Below the pieces are notes generated by a model. That model saw only the letters and a list, made by a program, of their open reading frames with translations. It searched no databases and was not told the origin of the DNA. The position numbers were made by a program, and so were the translations under genes. Shown here piece after piece: positions 38,579-47,965 of a stretch of 61,234 nt of DNA. Numbering within the stretch: position 1 is the first letter of the stretch; each line of letters starts with the position of its first letter. The stretch comes from Pseudomonas fluorescens. Lineage in GTDB: Bacteria > Pseudomonadota > Gammaproteobacteria > Pseudomonadales > Pseudomonadaceae. The DNA lies in contig NZ_JAGGOG010000034.1 in assembly GCF_018614655.1 (NCBI RefSeq), positions 1 through 61,234 of the forward strand, read 5' to 3'.

Positions 38579-39214
38579 TCACGCCATGCGTGGAATCTGA
38601 ACGTTGTGTTCACGCTCCAGCGCTTCAAGACGGTCACGTACGTACTGCGCGAAGGACTGTGGTGTGTTGTAGCTCTTAAACTCCATAGCACCCAGGGTAT
38701 CAAACCAGTGTTGCGCCCAAGGAGTGGCAATTTCGATACGTGGCAACTCCAGGAGTTTCGTATACAACCGCAGTTTTACGCCTTCCACCTCTCGGTTTAT
38801 CCAATGATCCATAGTCAGGCCCACTACATCCACCTGGCCCTCACGAATCCTATGCACATATAAAATCGTACCGTTTTTGGTATCAATACCCAAATACTTC
38901 CCTTCTACTCTGTTGTATACCTCGAAAGATTCTCCTGGGTTAAAGTATTCTGGATCGCGCAAACTATTAGTAATGCTTTTCAGGAAGCGATGACGATTGC
39001 TGGTTCCACGAATACGTTTAACAACTGGAACCAATATCAGAGCCCAGACAAAAGCTGAAAACAACCACAGTCCTGGACCGCCCCCCCGAGATAACGACAT
39101 TGACATTATAATTGTGGCGACACCTATGGCTACCAAAAATGGAAATCCAACCACATATACAATCTCAAAAAACCGAAAGCGTCTTTCTGTACCCGTTTCT
39201 AGACGTTCTACCAT
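38579..39214 (-). CDS. Membrane protein, candidate entry-exclusion factor (ExcA position)
   Basis: A 211-residue protein with two transmembrane helices near the N-terminus (VYVVGFPFLVAIGVATIIM at about 19-37 and LWLFSAFVWALILVPVV at about 49-65) and a cytoplasmic domain of about 140 residues. In R64 the exclusion gene excA lies directly downstream of traY and encodes an inner-membrane protein of similar size that acts on TraY. This gene has the same place and topology. Sequence similarity to ExcA was not judged, so the assignment is positional. Confidence 0.6.
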   Translation of the reverse strand: MVERLETGTERRFRFFEIVYVVGFPFLVAIGVATIIMSMSLSRGGGPGLWLFSAFVWALILVPVVKRIRGTSNRHRFLKSITNSLRDPEYFNPGESFEVYNRVEGKYLGIDTKNGTILYVHRIREGQVDVVGLTMDHWINREVEGVKLRLYTKLLELPRIEIATPWAQHWFDTLGAMEFKSYNTPQSFAQYVRDRLEALEREHNVQIPRMA

Positions 39215-39242
39215 GACCTTATCCTCCAGGATTAAGGAAGTT

Positions 39243-39458
39243 TCATGCAGTTGGATCGGCTAAACACTCAAGCGCAAACTGAACCCGATAATCGGCAATC
39301 CGATATAGAGGCTCAGACTCATCACGCAAATAGTTGTTAAACCCATTTCGCGACATCCCGAGCAAGCGAGCCGCTTTGCTGCGACTAATCCCAGCTTGCT
39401 CCAGCAACCCTCGCAGATACTGTGGGTCAGGATTGTGGTGGTCCGCATCAGGCTTCAT
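39243..39458 (-). CDS. Small HTH protein between traY and the exclusion-like gene
   Basis: The product has 71 residues from the ATG at 39458, with AAGGAG 9 bases upstream. The helix-turn-helix is LLEQAGISRSKAARLLGMSR followed by NGFNNYL, as in Fis- or XRE-like domains. It ends 28 bases before the exclusion-like gene and so may regulate it or the trb promoter region. Confidence 0.7.
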   Translation of the reverse strand: MKPDADHHNPDPQYLRGLLEQAGISRSKAARLLGMSRNGFNNYLRDESEPLYRIADYRVQFALECLADPTA

Positions 39459-39567
39459 CGAACGGGACTCCTTCTGTGATAGCGCTACTGGCCATACGTA
39501 CAGAGTACCTGCCAACAGCATTGGCAGGAATACCACTGATCGAATAACAGGTCAGCTAGGATTCTTT

Positions 39568-41712
39568 TTACTGAATTCCATCCCCACCGCCACCACCTGG
39601 TTGACGCCTCGGCTGGTTCCTAACGCCTGGTACACGCTGCGCCCCACCTCCGGCAGCCCCAAACATGCCCTTCATGTTATCGACCATGCCGCCCATCAGG
39701 TTCGCTCCTTCACGACCACCCAGGAACGAAATGACATAATCAGCCAAGGATGCTTGCAGCCCAAAAATCCGGGTGACACCAAAGGTTGCAAGGCGTGCAT
39801 AGATCATCAACCAACCAATCATCTTGAACAGCCCGACAATCGAGTCAGCATTGGCATTGGCCAGGGCCGACGCGAACATCAGGTTGAGAATTGTCCCTCC
39901 GGCCGCTGCAGTCACTGCGGCGAAGAAAAAGCCCAGAACCATCAATGGAGGCCGCAGCTGCATGTCGATCAAGAAGATGTAGCCATAAGCACTGCGGCTG
40001 CCCTTATCCTCTTCAGCCCCCAAGTGCGTTGCAGCCCACATCGGTCCAGCGGCACACCCCACCAACACACTAACCAACCAGTTAAACACTCCAGTCATCC
40101 AGAATAAAAAGGGTACGGCCGGCAGAAAGATTGCCAACGAAAAACCGATGGCCATCAACGCAAACATGATGAAGTAGAACATCGGTGCCAAAGCACCCAT
40201 CACGTCTTTAAATACCGCCCCTACATCCACTGCAAATATTTTGGAGCCCCAGCCAAGCGGTGAGTTACTGGCCGATGATGCTGCCGCCCAAGTCACTGCA
40301 TATCCGGCCATCAGGGCCTCAGTGGCTCCCAGCGTAACGTCACCGACTTCCTGCATCTTGATAAGCGGATTTACTTGGTTGGAAAAATCCGCCTCTGTGC
40401 CAAACTTTGCAGTAGCAAACGTACTAGTTAGCCTCTGCATTGGGGACTTGAAAACACCAACAAACACCGCGTTCGGATCAGCCGCAGTGGCAGCGGCACC
40501 ATCATCCTTAGCCATCTGTGTTCCTAGAGGCGCAGTGTAGGTACTGTTTTGTACCTGTGCCTTGTAGGCCCCGAAAACCTGGTTGTACAGGTCGCCAGTG
40601 CCATGCTCACCCAACCCACTCATCCCAGTCACAATTGGTGTAGCCGTGGCGACATCGTTGGTCTTGCTATTGGCTGTGGCGAAGGTGTGATACCAACTGC
40701 CCAAGGCGACCCAGCCACTGCTTTTGATCTGACTCGATAGCTGGCTTTGCAGCGTGTCCTTGAAGTCGATCTTGGTCAGCGCCTGGTTGACCGTGTTTTC
40801 ATATTCAGCGGCCGCGTTCTGTATCTGCGTCTCGACGTCCTGGAAACTGCCCACGTCCTGGTCACGTTTGCTCAGGTAGGTATCCACAAATGCCCGTGCG
40901 GCCTGATCCAATGTGCCCTGCATCGTGTCCAGAGCTTGGCGTTGTGCTGTGATGACGCCATTCGTGTCCACTTCACTGTCGAACAGTAGATTCCAGGTAC
41001 CAGTACGCCCAGTGTTGGGCGTTTTAGCCGACCCACACACGGCGCTGCCATTACCAGTGTCGTATTGGCCGTTACCACCCTTAGTGGTCATCAACGGTGT
41101 GTCGGCCTCCCCATCAGCGTACATCGATTGCAATTCACGGTTAATTGCGTACTTGCACAGGTTCATCTCAAAGATGCCCCGGGCAGATGAACGAGTAACC
41201 GGTGCTGTGGGTTGCGTCACCATCGAATAGCCACTGCTCATCATATCGACGGCTTTATCGGTCAATAGATTCGCACTGCCGATCCCCATCACAGAGGTGG
41301 CCCACAGCATGACAAGCTGGGCAAGCGACCAACCCGATGCTGTGGGTAGCAGGGTAATGAACCCCGCGAACGTCATAATCGGATAAAGCGCTGAGCGGCC
41401 CCCGTTAAAGACTTGCCCCTGATGCCCGGCCTTCACAACAGTTTTCACCGTAATAGTCAGAAACCAGAACAAGGCCAAGACACTCAAAACCCCATTGATA
41501 ATGGCAAATAACGAGCCGATTAAAGTAGGTTTTGAAGGGGCGAACGGGCTAAGCACCACGTCACCAAAAATCATCACTAACGCCTGACGTGACAGGTCGT
41601 TGGTCTTTTGGGCCGCAGCCGCGATAGTCTGATAATCCACTGTGTCGGCCAGGGCCGGCAGGGAAAAGACCAGCAACAGTCCGACCCACCAAAGTTTATT
41701 GGTAAGTTTCAT
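39568..41712 (-). CDS. traY: TraY/DotA multi-span inner-membrane protein
   Basis: A 714-residue polytopic protein with a cleavable signal (VGLLLVFSLPALA). Transmembrane helices near the N-terminus (SLFAIINGVLSVLALFWFLT, LYPIMTFAGFITLLPTA) come before a long periplasmic region (about 150-440). A C-terminal membrane bundle includes MFYFIMFALMAIGFSLAIFL and FLFWMTGVFNWLVSVLVG. The C-terminus is Gly/Gln-rich. DotA/TraY is the large channel-associated protein and, in R64, the target of entry exclusion. It follows traW and traX as in IncI plasmids. Confidence 0.93.
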   Translation of the reverse strand: MKLTNKLWWVGLLLVFSLPALADTVDYQTIAAAAQKTNDLSRQALVMIFGDVVLSPFAPSKPTLIGSLFAIINGVLSVLALFWFLTITVKTVVKAGHQGQVFNGGRSALYPIMTFAGFITLLPTASGWSLAQLVMLWATSVMGIGSANLLTDKAVDMMSSGYSMVTQPTAPVTRSSARGIFEMNLCKYAINRELQSMYADGEADTPLMTTKGGNGQYDTGNGSAVCGSAKTPNTGRTGTWNLLFDSEVDTNGVITAQRQALDTMQGTLDQAARAFVDTYLSKRDQDVGSFQDVETQIQNAAAEYENTVNQALTKIDFKDTLQSQLSSQIKSSGWVALGSWYHTFATANSKTNDVATATPIVTGMSGLGEHGTGDLYNQVFGAYKAQVQNSTYTAPLGTQMAKDDGAAATAADPNAVFVGVFKSPMQRLTSTFATAKFGTEADFSNQVNPLIKMQEVGDVTLGATEALMAGYAVTWAAASSASNSPLGWGSKIFAVDVGAVFKDVMGALAPMFYFIMFALMAIGFSLAIFLPAVPFLFWMTGVFNWLVSVLVGCAAGPMWAATHLGAEEDKGSRSAYGYIFLIDMQLRPPLMVLGFFFAAVTAAAGGTILNLMFASALANANADSIVGLFKMIGWLMIYARLATFGVTRIFGLQASLADYVISFLGGREGANLMGGMVDNMKGMFGAAGGGAQRVPGVRNQPRRQPGGGGGDGIQ

Positions 41713-41841
41713 AGAGTTTTCCGTGAGATATGCCGGACCGCGAAAGGGACCGTAGAGGTGAAACAGAAGAAAGGCCGCAAGCCAAAAAGCACGCCGACAA
41801 GAAGCAATAAAGAGGTGTTCCCCCTTATCTGTGGTGAGGAG

Positions 41842-42420
41842 TCACCTCGCAGCTCCCAATGTCAGTACTTGCCGCCCCCAGTGGTTTTCGGTCAGGAAAT
41901 CCTTGAAGGTGCCCCCCTCGCTCTCGCTGACGCGCCTCTCCTGCAGTTGCCATAAGCGGTAAGTGGTAATCAGCGTTTTCACAAACCCCAGTGCGCCGGC
42001 TCCCGTCAGTACCAGAATAGTAATCACGACGCGCAACAGCGTGCTGGAGGGCAGTTCGTGCGCGAGCAGTACTAGGCCCGACAGCACCAATGCCAATCCC
42101 CCCCCAATCACCATCAAGCACCACCAGGCGAACCGAATACGCGTGAAGGTGGTGTTTAGCTGCTCAATGGTTCTGCCGCTGCGTGCCACTGCCTGAGCCC
42201 AATCCAGCGATTCAGACGGGATGGACTGGTGGTTCAGAAGAGCCCAAGCCTCACGCAGCCGGCCCATAGTCGGTTGCACACCCTGACGATAAATCACGCC
42301 CAGGTCCGAGAACGGGTTGATAATCGACAACCCCACGTGCCCGACGCGCTGTAATGGCGTGCTGGGCTTCTTGTCGGTGTCCTGCGTTTTTTCATCGGTG
42401 TTACGAGGATCAGTTTTCAT
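41842..42420 (-). CDS. traX: TraX-like conjugal transfer membrane protein
   Basis: A 192-residue protein. A soluble N-terminal part (GLSIINPFSDLGVIYRQGVQ) is followed by two transmembrane helices (about 108-125, WWCLMVIGGGLALVLSGLVL, and 133-152, VVITILVLTGAGALGFVKTL) and a basic C-terminal helix. It overlaps traW by 11 bases and precedes traY, the IncI order traW-traX-traY. The precise function is unknown. Confidence 0.85.
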   Translation of the reverse strand: MKTDPRNTDEKTQDTDKKPSTPLQRVGHVGLSIINPFSDLGVIYRQGVQPTMGRLREAWALLNHQSIPSESLDWAQAVARSGRTIEQLNTTFTRIRFAWWCLMVIGGGLALVLSGLVLLAHELPSSTLLRVVITILVLTGAGALGFVKTLITTYRLWQLQERRVSESEGGTFKDFLTENHWGRQVLTLGAAR

Positions 42421-43618
42421 GTGCTGTCACTCCGGAACTCATTTTTGAACCCAGCTCTTGAAGCTGCGGAACGTACTTGGCATCTGCCGCCAGGGCTAAT
42501 TGCTGGCCAGCAATGATGTTGGCCTGACGCTGATCATTTTTAAGGCCCAATTGCAGCCAATTGCCCAAGCTCTGTACTCGCACCAACTCCCGCGTCAGGT
42601 TTTCACCGCTCATGGCCTGCAAGTCAGTCTCATAAGCCGTGTTGGCATAACGTCTGCCCACCTCAAAGGCCTCAAACTCGCGCTCGCTCATCACGCCATT
42701 TCGTTGCGCTTCCTGACTGCCGGTAGTGGCGAAATATTCAGCCGCTGACGGGCTTTGCAAGGCTTCTTGCAGTGCATCCCTGGTGGCCGGATTGGCCTGA
42801 CTGGCGGCAATCATGTCCAGTTGAGGTTGCGTGGCCGCGCTCTGAATCGCCTTGTACTGGGTCATCAGCCCCTGATACTCACGCCCTGTGGCTGACTGGA
42901 TTTCGCCTTTGCCCGGTACCCGGCCACCGTCATGACGTGCGGAATTCTTCATGTAGGCCATCCCCGCATCTATCTGGTCCTGGTTAAAGGTCAGATCAGG
43001 CGACTTGCCCACAGCCCCAGCACCATCGAGCAGCGAGCGCATTTCAATGTCTCCACCTGGCAGGCTGGACACGCCCGGGCACAAGTCCGTACCGCCATAC
43101 TGCGCGGCCTCGCTTTCAGTGCAGTACGCGGCATGCATCGCGGCGCTTCGATATCCACCCTGGCGAGGCGCGACAGGCAACGAGGCAATGGTTTTGCGCA
43201 CCACCGCACTGCTGACGCCTGATCCCGTAGCCAGAGTAGACGCACCAGAGCGACTCACTTTCCCCACCGTTGCCGCCATTCCGGAAGCGGACTCACTGCA
43301 AATACTGTCCGCGACCGTGTACTGCTCTCGGGCACGCTCCAAACGCTCGGTCTGACGCCCGAAAATGTCGGCTTCGCGTTGAGCGCGTGCCGACTCAGTG
43401 ATGACAGCGACCTGCTTGTCGCTGGCCTGCACAATGGCAGTACCGATTTGCATATCAGTGGTCAGGATTTCAGCCAAGGTGGCTTGAAGCCCTCTCATCG
43501 CAGGCATCACCTCTAGAGTGATCGGTATACTGCCATCGACTGTTACCGGCACTACTGCGAACACCTGCTGGCTCACCAGAGCGACAGCCATTGCCGACAC
43601 TACATAATTTAATTTCAT
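42410..43618 (-). CDS. traW: TraW-like secreted conjugal transfer protein
   Basis: A 402-residue protein from the ATG at 43618 (GAGGGG 8 bases upstream). A signal peptide (VVSAMAVALVSQQVFA) precedes a long helical body (TERLERAREQYTVADSICSE; GLMTQYKAIQSAATQPQLDM). Several Cys residues may form disulfides, a likely substrate for TrbB. The position after traU and before traX identifies it as the IncI TraW type. It probably acts in the periplasm in channel assembly. Confidence 0.85.
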   Translation of the reverse strand: MKLNYVVSAMAVALVSQQVFAVVPVTVDGSIPITLEVMPAMRGLQATLAEILTTDMQIGTAIVQASDKQVAVITESARAQREADIFGRQTERLERAREQYTVADSICSESASGMAATVGKVSRSGASTLATGSGVSSAVVRKTIASLPVAPRQGGYRSAAMHAAYCTESEAAQYGGTDLCPGVSSLPGGDIEMRSLLDGAGAVGKSPDLTFNQDQIDAGMAYMKNSARHDGGRVPGKGEIQSATGREYQGLMTQYKAIQSAATQPQLDMIAASQANPATRDALQEALQSPSAAEYFATTGSQEAQRNGVMSEREFEAFEVGRRYANTAYETDLQAMSGENLTRELVRVQSLGNWLQLGLKNDQRQANIIAGQQLALAADAKYVPQLQELGSKMSSGVTAHEN

Positions 43619-43630
43619 CGTCATTTCCCC

Positions 43631-46600
43631 TCAAAGGTTATAACCGCGCCGGGTGATCAGTTCATTGGCCAGGGTGCGGATCACGTTGGTTTCGTCCGCC
43701 TCACCGGCCTGTTTCTGACGCAACGCTATGAGCTTTTCCGCCGTGCCTTGCGGGAAGTTTTCAGCCAACATGGCACGCGCCGTAGCACCGCCAACGGCCT
43801 CGTATAGCAGACGGCGCAAGGCGCTGTCAGTCGGCGATGAGTTCAATGCCCAGAGCTCCAGCGGGCCCAAAGCGTTTTTCAGAATCCGCGCCAAGGTGCC
43901 GCCGCCCTTGATCCGAAATACACCCAAAAACGGTACGCCACTGCCATCAGAGGCCGGACCTGAACCGGTGCGCTGAAACGTACGAATCGTCACCTTCGGC
44001 ACCTTGAAACGGTCGATCAGTAAATGTTCGTCGTCAGGGTCCACTTCCATCATGAAGAGCGAGTTGGCCGAGCGAAGAATGGCGTCGGGGAAGTCGCGCA
44101 CGTATTGCGAAGACAACACCGTACGCACCCCGAACTTGCGTTGCTCTCGGTCCTGGGTTTCCAACATAGGGAAGATGAAGGGCACCTTAGCGGCGTTGTG
44201 CAGTTCGTCGTAGACCTTCGTTTTGACTTCCTGGTCAAGCTGCTCTAATCGGTCTTTATGCAAGGGGTGATAAAGCTTGGGCACCGCCTCCAACAAGGCT
44301 TCCTTGTATTGAGGTAGCACAAAGTCACCACCTGCTACCTGACCCGCGAACAAGAACATGATCCCGGTTTTCAAGTGCCCGGACTTGCTGTCATCGCCCA
44401 TCACATTGTTGAGGTCGATGGCAATCACCCGCGTGCGCGGACTGATCACAAATTGCGTGCGTCCGGCCAGCATCTTGAATTCGTTGGTGGCGTCGGTCAT
44501 GCATCGGTGCAGGTACTCCAACAGGATTTCCTGACTCTCATCGCGTTGCACGCGACCAAATGCCCCCTGTACGTCTTCATGGTTCAAAAAGCTGGTCATG
44601 TCCGCCAGTTCCGGAACCGCCTGAAACTGGGCGCGCTGCGCTTCCTGTACAAACCCTGCCTCAAACAACAAGTCGCGGACCTCATACCAGGTAGTGCTTT
44701 CCCACCACTGGGCCGGGTAACGGTCTATCAAACCGCTTTTGTCCAGGGCTGCGTCAACTACAGGTACAACCCCTCGCGTCCAGGCCCGGGGACTGGTTTC
44801 AGCATTGGCGGTGTAGGCCATGCTGATGATGCGCTCCAAGATCTGCCGCGTATCACGCTCGTTCGGCGGGTTGCCTGTCGAGGGATCAATGCACATGGCT
44901 GTGAGCATGCTGATGATCCAGTTACGCTCATGGGGAATGGGGAAGCGTGCGCCCAACTGAATATCAAACAGGTTGCGGCAGTGTTTGGTGCTGTTTTGCA
45001 GCACGATCCCTACGACTTCATCCTTGCGCTCTGGTGGCAGACTATCGCGCAGCAAGGCCACCTGACCCTGCATCGAAAAGCCCTTATCCACGCCGGCGAT
45101 GAACGGTAACTGCCGCTGGGCGCTGGATACCATTGTGTTCCCCAGGGCATTCAGCAACACCGACTTGCCCAGCCCCGGAGAGCCAACAATCACGTTAGTG
45201 AGCTTGTTCTGCTTGCTGGTGGCCAGCCCAACTGGGTACAGCTTGCCATCCAGTGTTGGGAACAAGGCGTTACCGTCATCTTCCCAAGCCGAGGCTGGAC
45301 GGGTGATCGGCAACAGGTTCAGCGCCTCTGACAGCGGCGGATACAACAGGTGTGGGCCACTGCCTTTGTTGGAAGCAACTAAGGTCGACGCCCAGGCCCG
45401 TACCGGGTTACCGAAGGTTTGCGTCACCTCACAAACACCCCAGGACTGAAAGGCCTGGGTAAGCAGCGTCAGATTGCGTGTCACCGTCGCCTTACTATCA
45501 CCCCAGGTGGACGCCATGATGGTCATCACGCATACCGGTTCTTCCTGCTCGATCCGCGTCAGGGTTTCTATGGAGTTCCACACCGGACGCAGTGCCGGCA
45601 CAAACGCCATAAAGTCGAGGGTTGATTTCTTAGCCCCCAGCGACTTCAAGCCTCCCGGCATCATGTCCATGCGTACACGCCACGGCACACCACGCGGCAC
45701 CAATGCTTTCAAGTGGGCAAAGGTCTGCGGGGCCTGCGGCCCGAGGGCCACTGACAAGGTGCCATGCCAGGTGCCATTGATGCACAGCTTGTTGCCGTGG
45801 GTTTCCATGTCCTGGTTCATCAGCTGAAAGTTCAGATGCGGTGCCAGGAAAGGTGTGTGGTCACCCCCTTTGCGCACACCGTGCGGGGTGATTGGGTCAT
45901 CAGGTAACAGGGGTTGCCAGGTGTCACTGGTGCCGTCGCGGTCCACCTGTGAGCGCAAGGCGTGGCCCACGGCGTGTGCATCGAGCAATTCCAGCAACAC
46001 GCCCTGTCCGTTATCACTGAATGTGCTTTCTATAGCACTCAAAAAGCCATCGTGACGAATTTTCAACCCGGCCATTTCAGCCAACACTGGGTTCTGCCCA
46101 AACTTCGCATCCGGGCTCTGGCCGATCAGCTCCTTAAGGCGCTTGTTTTCGTCGACCAGCTCATGCGCCGAGAGTGCTTTGCGCCCCGTGTAACACACCA
46201 TGTAGCAACGCTCACGCGATATCCATGGGGCCAGCTTCTCAACGTGTTCATCTAAAATAGGTGTCATGTCGATGCCGGTACGCTTCACGGAAACGTATTG
46301 GGGAGCCAACAAGCGTTGGACTTCCTTACGGCCCTGCTCGGGGTCATCTTCAAACACCAGACTGATCTTATGCCCGTGCCGGCGATAGTGAGCCGTTAGC
46401 GCCTGAGTCATACGCTCAATCCGACCACTCCAGGAATAGGGTTCGCTGATCGCAGCAGCTTCGTCGGTATCACAAAAGCTTCCGGCCACTGCATACACCG
46501 TGCAGTAATCACCATCATCGTTGACCATGATGTACGGAGCTTTAAGGCCCGGATGACGGGTCCGGTCATCCTCGGTCAGACGCACAATCGTTTGCTGATC

Positions 46601-46684
46601 GCAATAATCTGGCAGATCCCGCGATACAGCAAACCGTGAGGTTTCAGTAATCAGGTTTTCAACCCAACGTATCAGGCTCGACAT
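43631..46684 (-). CDS. traU: TraU/DotO (IcmB) VirB4-like ATPase
   Basis: A 1017-residue energising ATPase from the ATG at 46684 (GGAG 8 bases upstream; a GTG at 46693 is less likely). Walker A is VGSPGLGKSVLLN near 499-508. The Walker B region and VirB4-type blocks follow (TRVIAIDLNNVM; VRTVLSSQYVRDFPDAILRS). It assembles at the inner-membrane base of the secretion complex, where it recruits DotB/TraJ in the Legionella model. It overlaps traT by 26 bases. Confidence 0.94.
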   Translation of the reverse strand: MSSLIRWVENLITETSRFAVSRDLPDYCDQQTIVRLTEDDRTRHPGLKAPYIMVNDDGDYCTVYAVAGSFCDTDEAAAISEPYSWSGRIERMTQALTAHYRRHGHKISLVFEDDPEQGRKEVQRLLAPQYVSVKRTGIDMTPILDEHVEKLAPWISRERCYMVCYTGRKALSAHELVDENKRLKELIGQSPDAKFGQNPVLAEMAGLKIRHDGFLSAIESTFSDNGQGVLLELLDAHAVGHALRSQVDRDGTSDTWQPLLPDDPITPHGVRKGGDHTPFLAPHLNFQLMNQDMETHGNKLCINGTWHGTLSVALGPQAPQTFAHLKALVPRGVPWRVRMDMMPGGLKSLGAKKSTLDFMAFVPALRPVWNSIETLTRIEQEEPVCVMTIMASTWGDSKATVTRNLTLLTQAFQSWGVCEVTQTFGNPVRAWASTLVASNKGSGPHLLYPPLSEALNLLPITRPASAWEDDGNALFPTLDGKLYPVGLATSKQNKLTNVIVGSPGLGKSVLLNALGNTMVSSAQRQLPFIAGVDKGFSMQGQVALLRDSLPPERKDEVVGIVLQNSTKHCRNLFDIQLGARFPIPHERNWIISMLTAMCIDPSTGNPPNERDTRQILERIISMAYTANAETSPRAWTRGVVPVVDAALDKSGLIDRYPAQWWESTTWYEVRDLLFEAGFVQEAQRAQFQAVPELADMTSFLNHEDVQGAFGRVQRDESQEILLEYLHRCMTDATNEFKMLAGRTQFVISPRTRVIAIDLNNVMGDDSKSGHLKTGIMFLFAGQVAGGDFVLPQYKEALLEAVPKLYHPLHKDRLEQLDQEVKTKVYDELHNAAKVPFIFPMLETQDREQRKFGVRTVLSSQYVRDFPDAILRSANSLFMMEVDPDDEHLLIDRFKVPKVTIRTFQRTGSGPASDGSGVPFLGVFRIKGGGTLARILKNALGPLELWALNSSPTDSALRRLLYEAVGGATARAMLAENFPQGTAEKLIALRQKQAGEADETNVIRTLANELITRRGYNL

Positions 46685-47285
46685 ACAAATCACTCCGGGT
46701 ATAGGTGTCCCAGCTTCGGGAGGTGAGTGCGGCCCCAGCGGTTTTCCCGGTGGGCAGTAACAACGTCAGATCATCAAACATGTCTGGTGGCAAAATCAGG
46801 GCACAGCCCGTCAGTCGGGTTTGCAGGGTTAAGCGCTTATGAGGGGGCAGACGTTGTAAGGCCATGGCGTACTCGCCTGCTCGCGCCGTGCCCCATGCCT
46901 GCTCAACTTCGCGGCCATGGCGGGCAAGCCAAAGCCATATTCTTTGGCCCTCACGACGCTGGATTTTGTTTCCCGCACGGATGGCTATCAGGGCGCGACG
47001 CTGCAGGTGGTGCACGTCGCTCATCGCCATCCCGGGTAAAAAGGCCAGTAGCCCATGGGCCGCCGTTGGGCTGTCCAGGTGTCCGGCCAGGTAACAGAGG
47101 GTGCAAACGGCGTGGGAATCGGTGAATCCGGCCCTGGCGCCCTGCCACAGTTTTTCAGTCCACAGCCCACAACAGGTACATCGATCACCGGTGATGGCCA
47201 CCGGCACCGGCAACTCAGGGTCGCCGCTGATATCAAGCATCAGGGGGGCCAGCGGGGGATGTTCATATTGGATATCGACATCCAT
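46659..47285 (-). CDS. traT: TraT/DotN (IcmJ) zinc-binding coupling-complex protein
   Basis: A 208-residue protein starting at 47285 with AAGGAG. The zinc site is visible as CTCCGLWT and, 26 residues later, CTLCYLAGHLDSP, the IcmJ/DotN arrangement. In Legionella DotN joins DotL and DotM in the coupling complex. It is the first gene downstream of the inserted toxin-antitoxin pair and overlaps traU. Confidence 0.88.
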   Translation of the reverse strand: MDVDIQYEHPPLAPLMLDISGDPELPVPVAITGDRCTCCGLWTEKLWQGARAGFTDSHAVCTLCYLAGHLDSPTAAHGLLAFLPGMAMSDVHHLQRRALIAIRAGNKIQRREGQRIWLWLARHGREVEQAWGTARAGEYAMALQRLPPHKRLTLQTRLTGCALILPPDMFDDLTLLLPTGKTAGAALTSRSWDTYTRSDLYVEPDTLG

Positions 47286-47468
47286 AAGCGCTCCTTCTGG
47301 ATCACTTCAGAATTCGGAAAAGTCGTAGTTTTTTGGCTTGCACGGCTAACCGCCGTCGGTTTGCGTCAGAAATACAACGGCTGAACCGTTGTAGTGCACT
47401 TGGTCTGGGCTAAACGACAGAAAGCCCAGGAAGGTTTAAGCTGATGGGTATCTATATTGGAGGTCTCT

Positions 47469-47660
47469 ATGAGCGCCCAACTTTCTCCCATCGTTTCCGA
47501 GTTCGAAACGCAGGAACAAGCAGACAGCTACGACCTTTGGTTTCGCGCCAAAGTACAAGAGGCGCTTGATGATCCTCGGCCTAGCATTCCTCATGATGAA
47601 GCCATGGCTCTCGTCGAGCAGCGCCTAGCAGCCAAGAGAAAAGCCCGTGCTGGCAGTTAA
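47469..47660 (+). CDS. Type II antitoxin of a RelE/ParE-family pair
   Basis: The 63-residue acidic protein starts at an ATG preceded by GGAGGT at 5 bases. It contains FETQEQADSYDLWFRAKVQE and PSIPHDEAMALVEQRLAAKR, resembling short antitoxins of stability systems with a central -EAM- motif. It overlaps the toxin frame by 14 bases. It lies on the opposite strand to the surrounding transfer genes. Confidence 0.85.
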   Translation: MSAQLSPIVSEFETQEQADSYDLWFRAKVQEALDDPRPSIPHDEAMALVEQRLAAKRKARAGS

Positions 47661-47922
47661 CTGGAAAGTCGTCGCCCTTGACGACCTCGACGAAATCATT
47701 GATTACATCGACCAGAGAAACCCAGTAGCAGCCACAGATCTGCACAACATCATCAAGAAGGCCACGGAAGGTCTTTCAGAAACGGCTTATCACTTCAGGT
47801 ACGGGCGTATTCAAGGAACGCGAGAATGCGTCGTACATCCCAACTACGTTGTGGTCTATCAGGTCAAATCAGGCAGTGTTGATGTTTTACGCGTCTTACA
47901 TGCCCGCCAGAAATACCCCTAA
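47647..47922 (+). CDS. RelE/ParE-family toxin
   Basis: A 91-residue protein from a GTG at 47647 inside the antitoxin 3' end. The fold pattern is typical of the family: NWKVVALDDLDEIIDYIDQR, then GRIQGTRECVVHPNYVVVYQ and VLRVLHARQKYP. ParE members poison gyrase and RelE members cleave ribosome-bound mRNA; the sequence alone does not decide. The pair would stabilise the plasmid by post-segregational killing. A strong hairpin follows the stop. Confidence 0.9.
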   Translation: MLAVNWKVVALDDLDEIIDYIDQRNPVAATDLHNIIKKATEGLSETAYHFRYGRIQGTRECVVHPNYVVVYQVKSGSVDVLRVLHARQKYP

Positions 47923-47930
47923 ACCGTAGT

Positions 47931-47956
47931 CCTGCGATGACTTTGGTCATCGCAGG
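47931..47956. terminator. Perfect hairpin between the toxin gene and traR
   Basis: An exact 11-bp stem CCTGCGATGAC/GTCATCGCAGG with a TTTG loop lies between convergent genes. Neither side has a long T-run, so it may stop transcription weakly or with Rho. Confidence 0.55.
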
Positions 47957-47965
47957 GTGGTTTCC

